In this document: piece by piece, positions 6,329 to 10,462 of the stretch
Layout of the letters: each line of letters begins with the position of its first letter
Numbering within the stretch: the stretch's first letter is position 1
Assembly (NCBI GenBank): GCA_029261305.1
Contig: JAJDBO010000292.1
Location: 1 to 10,462, forward strand
Direction: 5' to 3'
Length of the DNA: 10,462 nt
Source: Nitrospirales bacterium
GTDB taxonomy: Bacteria; Nitrospirota; Nitrospiria; Nitrospirales; UBA8639
Notes under the pieces: model-generated
What the model was told of the DNA's origin: nothing
The model's input: the letters and a program-made list of their open reading frames with translations, nothing else
Database searches by the model: none
Made by a program: the position numbers and the translations under genes

Positions 6329-8473
6329 CTAGCTCACGGTCTCGCCCTTCGTTTCCTTTTCCCAGCGTGAGTGTAATCTAAAGCTCGAGAGGGTGTTCTG
6401 CATTTCGGTTGCGAGTTTGGAAAGATCGGTTGACGCGGAAGCGACTTGTTGAACGCTTCCTTCATTTTGCTGACTTAGCCCAGCCACGGCTTGGATGCCA
6501 CCAGCAATTTGTTCAGTGGTTTGTGTTTGCTCTTCGATGGTCGCGGCCATTTGCTGGACCATGTCAGTGACTTGTCTGACTCCATCGACAATTTCGCTTA
6601 GCCGTGCCCCGGCTTCATTGACGAGGTCCATTCCTGTCTGTACTTCAGTGGTTCCCGCCTGCATGGAGGCCACGGCTTCATTGGTTCCCGTGAGTACAGT
6701 CTCTATGACACTGGCAATTTCTTTGGTAGCTTTCCCTGTTCGCTCGGCGAGTTTTCGGACTTCGTCCGCTACAACGGCAAACCCCCGTCCTTGTTCCCCG
6801 GCTCGTGCGGCTTCGATGGCCGCATTGAGCGCAAGTAAATTGGTTTGATCGGCGATGTCTTCAATGACTCGAATAATTTCACCGATCTGTTGGGAGCGTT
6901 GACCGAGTTGATTGATTTGCTCTGCAGAAGAATTCATCGTTCGACCGACGTTCTGCATCCCGACAATGGAATCCGCGACGACCTCTCCGCCTTTTTCAGC
7001 GGTTGTTGTTAAGTTTTGTGCGGTGGTTGCCATCACCTGAGCGTTTCGCGCCATTTCATTGGCTGTGGCTGACATTTCTTCGACGGCTGATGCTGTATGA
7101 TTCGATTGGTTGGATTGCTCCTTGGAGGCATCTGCCACCTGCGAGCCGTTGACAGAAAGTTCCTCGGCTGCGGCAGCCACGGAATGGGCAGCATTGGAGG
7201 TCTGACCTAACATACCATTAAGCTGATCCAAGAACCGGTTAATCGATTCGCCAATCTGTCCTAACTCATCGTTCGAGGAAACTGGAACTCTTCCGGTCAA
7301 ATCCCCTTGGGCTGCTTGGTCTGTGATCGCTACTACAGGCTTCAACCGTCCAACAATATTTCTTCCGATGAAAATACCCGCAGGGATCAAGAGCCCAAGG
7401 CAGGCCAGCGTCGCGAGGAAAATATTTCGTTGAATTGATGTCGCCGCAACATTGGCTTCTTCCGATGGAACGCGGACTAAGACCGACCAGTTCATCCCTG
7501 GATAACCTAAGGCTCCCTGTAAGTGTGAATAGCCAGAGGCTTGCAGTATATTTTTTCTTGCATGGATCGCATTGAGGTGTCCGGTTTTCCCGGCGACGGC
7601 CTTTTGAGCAGCCTCTACTCCCTTTTCAGCCAAGTTAAATTTCAGCAGCACATTTTCAAGATTGTGAGTCATACCTTCAGTGCCTTGCCGGATTGGATCA
7701 AAATCCACAATGATTCGGCCTTCCCCATCGAGAAGAGTAATTTCAGCCCCTGCATACCCAGCTGTTTGTAAGAGGGTGAATTCTTTTTGGACAATTTCTT
7801 CGACTAACGAAAACATGGCGAGGTTGCTCCAATATCCAATGACTTCTCCATCTTGGTACACGGGAGCGGAGAATCCGATGGTCAGCCCATCATCTCCAGG
7901 AAAGGCCAGTTTGACATCTTCATTGACATGAAGGTCTTCAATCACCGTCCCAGTGGAAATTTTATTTCCCTCTGCTGTGAAGGGCATTTCCGTCGTAAAG
8001 GCTTTGGCGTTTAAAGCTTGGAACCAGGTGGTCTCTTTGAAGTTTTTCGAAAATAAAGGTTGGGAATTAATGAGGTTACCTTGGGCGTCTTTTGAATTGA
8101 CGGCAATCAGATCTCCCTCAAGGTCGACAAACAGCGTGAGAAAATAAATGCCATAGGTCGCGACATAATCATTCATGGCGCGAGTGATTTCGTTTTCTTC
8201 TTGGGTGTACCAGTTGTATCGTTCCTGAACGATGCGATTGCTGGCAAAGGCTTGGACATCGCCATACCGTTCAAACAAGTTTCGGTCAATTTTATCCGCG
8301 ATACTAATGGCCGTGGCTTCGAAGCGTGTTCCTACTCCCTCTTCCATATCCATGGTCGCATCATATCCAATGAATGCCACCACCATCGTCGGTATGCAGG
8401 CAAACACTAAGAGCAGTGCGACTAATTTTGGCGTCAGGCCAAATTGAGTATTGTTACTTTTTAGGTTGATCAT
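6329..8473 (-). CDS. Methyl-accepting chemotaxis protein (Cache-HAMP-MCP signal)
   Basis: This 714-residue inner-membrane chemoreceptor passes ligand signals to CheA/CheW and so to the flagellar or twitching motor. From the N-terminus it has TM1 (about 16-37), a large periplasmic sensor (38-349) with double-Cache features (internal WFQAL, strand pairs such as [16 protein letters not shown], and a closing [13 protein letters not shown]), TM2 (350-370), HAMP (about 371-422), then a long cytoplasmic methylation/signalling helical hairpin. The invariant tip (about 537-576) contains [34 protein letters not shown] and KLAERT. The C-terminus ends in Glu/Lys-rich residues with no NWETF-like CheR tether. 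ATG 8473 is preferred over the adjacent TTG because AAAGGTG (8481-8487) is seven bases upstream. No che gene is adjacent. The ligand is unknown: I could not confirm the amino-acid-binding Cache motif. Confidence 0.96.
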   Translation of the reverse strand: MINLKSNNTQFGLTPKLVALLLVFACIPTMVVAFIGYDATMDMEEGVGTRFEATAISIADKIDRNLFERYGDVQAFASNRIVQERYNWYTQEENEITRAMNDYVATYGIYFLTLFVDLEGDLIAVNSKDAQGNLINSQPLFSKNFKETTWFQALNAKAFTTEMPFTAEGNKISTGTVIEDLHVNEDVKLAFPGDDGLTIGFSAPVYQDGEVIGYWSNLAMFSLVEEIVQKEFTLLQTAGYAGAEITLLDGEGRIIVDFDPIRQGTEGMTHNLENVLLKFNLAEKGVEAAQKAVAGKTGHLNAIHARKNILQASGYSHLQGALGYPGMNWSVLVRVPSEEANVAATSIQRNIFLATLACLGLLIPAGIFIGRNIVGRLKPVVAITDQAAQGDLTGRVPVSSNDELGQIGESINRFLDQLNGMLGQTSNAAHSVAAAAEELSVNGSQVADASKEQSNQSNHTASAVEEMSATANEMARNAQVMATTAQNLTTTAEKGGEVVADSIVGMQNVGRTMNSSAEQINQLGQRSQQIGEIIRVIEDIADQTNLLALNAAIEAARAGEQGRGFAVVADEVRKLAERTGKATKEIASVIETVLTGTNEAVASMQAGTTEVQTGMDLVNEAGARLSEIVDGVRQVTDMVQQMAATIEEQTQTTEQIAGGIQAVAGLSQQNEGSVQQVASASTDLSKLATEMQNTLSSFRLHSRWEKETKGETVS

Positions 8474-8571
8474 CAATTGACACCTTTCCTATGAGTGGGG
8501 TTCATACCTGATATGTTTTGGCGGGAAAGCGCCTCAAACTTTCTTGTGACTATCTGTCGGCCATCGCGCAT

Positions 8572-8623
8572 AAAAAAAAAGCGCAGGAAATACTTCCCCA
8601 AAGTTAGGAAGTAGTTTTTGCGC
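8572..8623 (-). terminator. Intrinsic terminator with T9, possibly a chemoreceptor attenuator
   Basis: On the minus strand the arms GCGCA...TACTTCC (plus 8607-8623) and GGAAGTA...TGCGC (plus 8581-8597) pair as 7 bp plus 5 bp with an internal loop, and nine T follow (plus 8572-8580). It could end transcripts of the receiver-ygfZ operon, although it is about 250 bp past that stop. It also lies about 100 bases before the chemoreceptor ATG, where it could act as an attenuator in the leader. Confidence 0.75.
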
Positions 8624-8657
8624 CTTCGTCTAGCAGGTTCTCTAAATTTTTCCTGCT
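8583..8657 (-). promoter_or_regulatory. Candidate antiterminator pairing overlapping the T9 terminator
   Basis: On the minus transcript the segment GCAGGAAA (plus 8649-8656) can pair perfectly over 8 bases with TTTCCTGC (plus 8583-8590), which is part of the terminator's 3' arm. The same early segment can alternatively pair as AGCAGG with CCTGCT (plus 8632-8637), leaving the terminator free. Such mutually exclusive pairings are the layout of attenuators and riboswitch expression platforms. I could not match the upstream sequence to GEMM or any other riboswitch class I know. Confidence 0.35.
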
Positions 8658-8752
8658 CGATTAGGATGGACCGCACCAAGATCTCGGCCCTGTTTATCTC
8701 TTTATTTCATTGACTCATTCGGGTTTTTCCGAAAAGGACTTAAGATAGGGAG

Positions 8753-8776
8753 GGGTATAGGAAGTCGGGGATACCC
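8753..8776. repeat. Inverted repeat GGGTAT-N12-ATACCC
   Basis: Perfect 6-base arms at 8753-8758 and 8771-8776 lie about 100 bp past the stop of the ygfZ-like gene. No T-run follows on the minus strand. It may be an operator for the chemoreceptor promoter or a 3' hairpin of the upstream message; chance is possible. Confidence 0.35.
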
Positions 8777-8873
8777 ATATATGATGATGTTTGACCTCGC
8801 CGGTACATAGCCCTTTTGAACCATGATGGTTTTGGGCCATAGAGGTTTGTTGTGGTTAGCTCAGAGGAAGATT

Positions 8874-9971
8874 TTATTCGTGAATAAAAAAAGGGAGAGT
8901 ATGGACGGTAGCAGGAACATGTTGTTCGTTCATGTTCACGGACAACTTCGTGTTGATAGGAGTAAAGTCTCTCAAGGGAAATCCCAGAGCGATGGTTTTA
9001 TTCAACGTGGGAGAGTGAGTCGCACTACTGATCCACCCGACTTCACGCTCTCCGCTGAAGATCTTTGTTCCTGGATCAGGAACCTGACCATCGGGTGATT
9101 CAATGACCAAGCCCACCAAGCGACGCTTCACGGAGCCATAGGTGTCCATACGTGCGACAACTTCTTGTCCAGGATAGCAGCCTTTGGTCAGGCTAAACGC
9201 TTTACCTTCAAGATTGGCTTCCGGCGGCACAATCCGTTCATTGAGGTCAGGTCCGAGTTTGGGAATCCCGGCTTCCATGCGAAGGGTTTCCCTTGCCTGA
9301 GTTCCGAAGGCGCGAAGGCCCATAGGGGTTCCCATAGCCCAAAGTTGTTCCGATACTTGCGGAATAACCTCCACCGGGGCGAATAGTTCGAAATCAAGTT
9401 CTCCGGTTTCTTCGGTCTTGGCGATAAGAAGTCGTTGGCCATTGAACTCATGACTGAGAAAGATGTGAGGTTGAAGTCCCGAGACATCGATACCAAACGA
9501 TTGTTGGAGCAATTGGGGAGCCTCAGGTCCACTTACCAACAACATGCCCCAAGCCTCGTTGCAACTTTTCATCTTGGCTTTAGTGCCATAGAGCAAAAAC
9601 TTTCTAAATGTTTGAAATGTGGTGTCCCCCACCTCTCCGGTGTCCTCAACTAAGAGAGTATCCTCGAGTCGGTACACCCGAAAATAACTCAACATCTTGC
9701 CTTTGTGGGACATGAAACTGGAATTGAGCCATTGACCAGTCTGGAGCGGAAGGATGTCGTTGCTAATGATGCTTTGCAGCCAGGTCACTCGATCGTCACC
9801 AGTGACCTGTAGTAGACCACGATGGGAGAGGTCGGCAATTCCTACACCCTTGCGCACCGCGAGATGTTCGGCCACGGCGTCGCCGTAATGCGCGGGCATC
9901 TCCCATTCTCCGATGGCCGCAAATTCAGCGCTTAACGATTCATGCTGTGAATGAAGGGGTGAGTGTTTCAT
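8874..9971 (-). CDS. ygfZ: YgfZ/GcvT-family folate-binding protein (Fe-S cluster maintenance)
   Basis: This 365-residue protein has the glycine-cleavage T-protein fold but carries the YgfZ/IBA57 signature KGCYPGQEVVAR (263-274) with the characteristic cysteine C265. YgfZ proteins bind tetrahydrofolate and help build or repair [4Fe-4S] clusters in enzymes such as MiaB; they are not aminomethyltransferases of glycine cleavage. Supporting segments are GIADLSHRGLLQVTGDDRVTWLQSIISNDI (split by family as the N-terminal GcvT domain, about 44-73), EAGIPKLGPDLNERIVPPEANL (about 233-254), and a C-terminal barrel (about 283-365). Its ATG overlaps the stop of the upstream receiver gene (ATGA, 9968-9971) and has no obvious ribosome site, so translation is probably coupled. 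No gcvH or gcvP lies nearby, which also favours YgfZ over GcvT. Confidence 0.88.
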   Translation of the reverse strand: MKHSPLHSQHESLSAEFAAIGEWEMPAHYGDAVAEHLAVRKGVGIADLSHRGLLQVTGDDRVTWLQSIISNDILPLQTGQWLNSSFMSHKGKMLSYFRVYRLEDTLLVEDTGEVGDTTFQTFRKFLLYGTKAKMKSCNEAWGMLLVSGPEAPQLLQQSFGIDVSGLQPHIFLSHEFNGQRLLIAKTEETGELDFELFAPVEVIPQVSEQLWAMGTPMGLRAFGTQARETLRMEAGIPKLGPDLNERIVPPEANLEGKAFSLTKGCYPGQEVVARMDTYGSVKRRLVGLVIESPDGQVPDPGTKIFSGEREVGWISSATHSPTLNKTIALGFPLRDFTPINTKLSVNMNEQHVPATVHTLPFFIHE

Positions 9972-10351
9972 GTTGAAGCTTGGTTGGTGACTTCTTCGAG
10001 AAGCGCCAAGGTTCGGGCAGAAAATTCGTTTCGCGACACAATTTTATTGATTCCTAATTCTTTGGCTGTTCGCCAGGTATCCACTTCTTCGTGATTGGCA
10101 AAGGCAAGAACGGGAATGTGTTTCAATTCTTCATTTTGTTTCAGAGTCTGTAGGGCTTGCGTGCCATTCATTCTCGGATCATTCATGTCTAGGACAATTG
10201 CCACGGGTTGAAGGGAGGTGGCTTTGGCCTCAACATCCACTTCTGATTTTAAGCGTTGAAGCGTGTAGCCAGCGGGTTTGAAGGCGTCGCGAATTTTTGT
10301 ATAAAAAAATATATCACTGACAGCAACGAGTACGTTTTTTATCGGTTCCAT
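9968..10351 (-). CDS. CheY-like single-domain response regulator, degenerate receiver
   Basis: This 127-residue protein is a lone receiver domain with no output domain. The phosphoacceptor aspartate is in place (D55 in IVLDMNDPRMNG), followed by the expected helix and the HIPVLAF strand (78-84). Other active-site residues are altered. The N-terminal acidic pair of normal receivers is replaced by V11-S12 (only D13 remains, in LVAVSDIFF). The Thr/Ser after strand 4 appears as A85, and the conserved strand-5 lysine appears as S106/R107 (KIVSRNEF). It may therefore be poorly phosphorylated or work as a protein-interaction module. It is the first gene of a two-gene operon with the ygfZ-like gene (4-bp overlap). 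The ATG at 10351 has AGGT about nine bases upstream and a TATAAT box slightly farther. Confidence 0.88.
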   Translation of the reverse strand: MEPIKNVLVAVSDIFFYTKIRDAFKPAGYTLQRLKSEVDVEAKATSLQPVAIVLDMNDPRMNGTQALQTLKQNEELKHIPVLAFANHEEVDTWRTAKELGINKIVSRNEFSARTLALLEEVTNQAST

Positions 10352-10371
10352 AAATGTTGACCTGTGGAGGA

Positions 10372-10404
10372 ATTATATTGTGGAAAAATCGTGAACCTAG
10401 TTCA
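10372..10404 (-). promoter_or_regulatory. Probable promoter for the receiver-ygfZ operon with a palindrome
   Basis: The minus strand has a perfect TATAAT (plus 10372-10377) about 20 bases before the receiver ATG. The -35 region is weak (TAGGTT-like at 16-bp spacing). It is overlapped by a 5-base palindrome, TGAAC-CTA-GTTCA (10392-10404), which could be an operator or activator site. The short 5' leader would still include the AGGT ribosome site. Confidence 0.4.
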
Positions 10405-10462
10405 TCATGGTGATCAGCCGCATCATAGCACTTTTGGCTGATTGGTATTTGGGGTTTAAGGT
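10405..10462. other. Upstream flank, no gene seen
   Basis: The last bases carry no reading frame I can support. A weak CAGCC/GGCTG inverted repeat (10415-10419 with 10436-10440) is the only structure noted. Confidence 0.3.

Larger units (their letters stand above)
8474..8873. other. 400-bp gene-free region between ygfZ-like gene and chemoreceptor gene
   Basis: No reliable protein gene lies here. Read on the minus strand (the direction of both flanking genes) it holds, in order: a short inverted repeat near 8811-8838 around ACCATCATGGT, the repeat at 8753-8776, a small TTCGG/CCGAA hairpin (8718-8722 with 8729-8733), a hairpin pairing 8652-8657 with 8632-8637, the T9 terminator at 8572-8623, a GGCG/CGCC hairpin (8520-8533), and the chemoreceptor ribosome site. 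A 68-codon frame (8473-8679) crosses the terminator and lacks a ribosome site, so I do not call it a gene. Confidence 0.6.

Noticed and set aside
8473..8679. 68-codon minus-strand frame overlapping the chemoreceptor start (TGATG)
   Set aside because: It begins with GTG without a ribosome site and reads straight through the T9 terminator hairpin. The composition is arginine/phenylalanine-rich with no recognisable domain.
8716..8742. Sigma28 flagellar promoter for the chemoreceptor
   Set aside because: A TAAG-N15-CCCGAATG match exists on the minus strand, but only CCGA of the -10 agrees and it overlaps a small hairpin, so it is too weak to call.
8474..8760. c-di-GMP (GEMM) riboswitch upstream of the chemoreceptor
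   Set aside because: The conserved GEMM core sequences are not visible; only the terminator and the competing pairing are.
8823..9098. Plus-strand 91-codon frame antisense to the ygfZ-like gene
   Set aside because: It is mostly a shadow of the strongly supported minus-strand gene, with no domain and no conserved start context.
8874..9971. Glycine cleavage T-protein (GcvT) rather than YgfZ
   Set aside because: The KGCYPGQE cysteine signature and the absence of gcvH/gcvP neighbours favour YgfZ/IBA57.

Overview
This window reads as a piece of bacterial chromosome with ordinary housekeeping and sensory genes. GC looks close to 50% by eye. The gene set (SMC, Alvin-type 2[4Fe-4S] ferredoxin, Sfp-type phosphopantetheinyl transferase, EamA transporter, NTF2-like protein, Cache/HAMP chemoreceptor, YgfZ) would suit a Nitrospirota member, perhaps a lower-GC marine Nitrospira-like organism. 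That placement is inference from overall flavour. No marker in the window proves it. I see no tRNA, rRNA, CRISPR array, transposase, phage gene or integrase.

Layout. At 1-2051 (+) lies the C-terminal part of the chromosome-organising ATPase SMC; its N-terminus is outside the window. A bidirectional intrinsic terminator (about 2131-2173) separates it from a convergent ferredoxin (2196-2552, -), which has a good sigma70-type promoter of its own. Next come a stand-alone phosphopantetheinyl transferase (2814-3584, -) and, divergent from it, a 10-TM EamA/DMT transporter (3684-4580, +). The following gap carries a heptanucleotide tandem repeat inside an inverted repeat, then an NTF2/SnoaL-like protein (4777-5169, +). 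A 71-aa putative zinc-binding protein (5216-5431, -) is convergent with it. An unrecognised 166-aa protein (5727-6227, +) ends at a perfect 15-bp bidirectional terminator hairpin (6260-6293). That hairpin faces the 3' end of a methyl-accepting chemotaxis protein (6329-8473, -).

Upstream of the chemoreceptor is about 400 bp without a gene. It contains a T9 intrinsic terminator, placed either at the distal end of the next operon's transcript or within the chemoreceptor leader, plus a competing pairing segment that could act as an antiterminator. Beyond it, a degenerate CheY-like receiver and a YgfZ-type folate/Fe-S-assembly protein form a tight two-gene operon (10351 down to 8874, -) with an ATGA stop/start overlap and a perfect TATAAT upstream.

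Most genes look like independent transcription units. The only clear operon is receiver-ygfZ. I found no obviously new multi-gene system. The items most worth a second look are the candidate attenuator before the chemoreceptor, the pseudo-receiver translationally coupled to YgfZ, the two small uncharacterised proteins, and the heptamer repeat.
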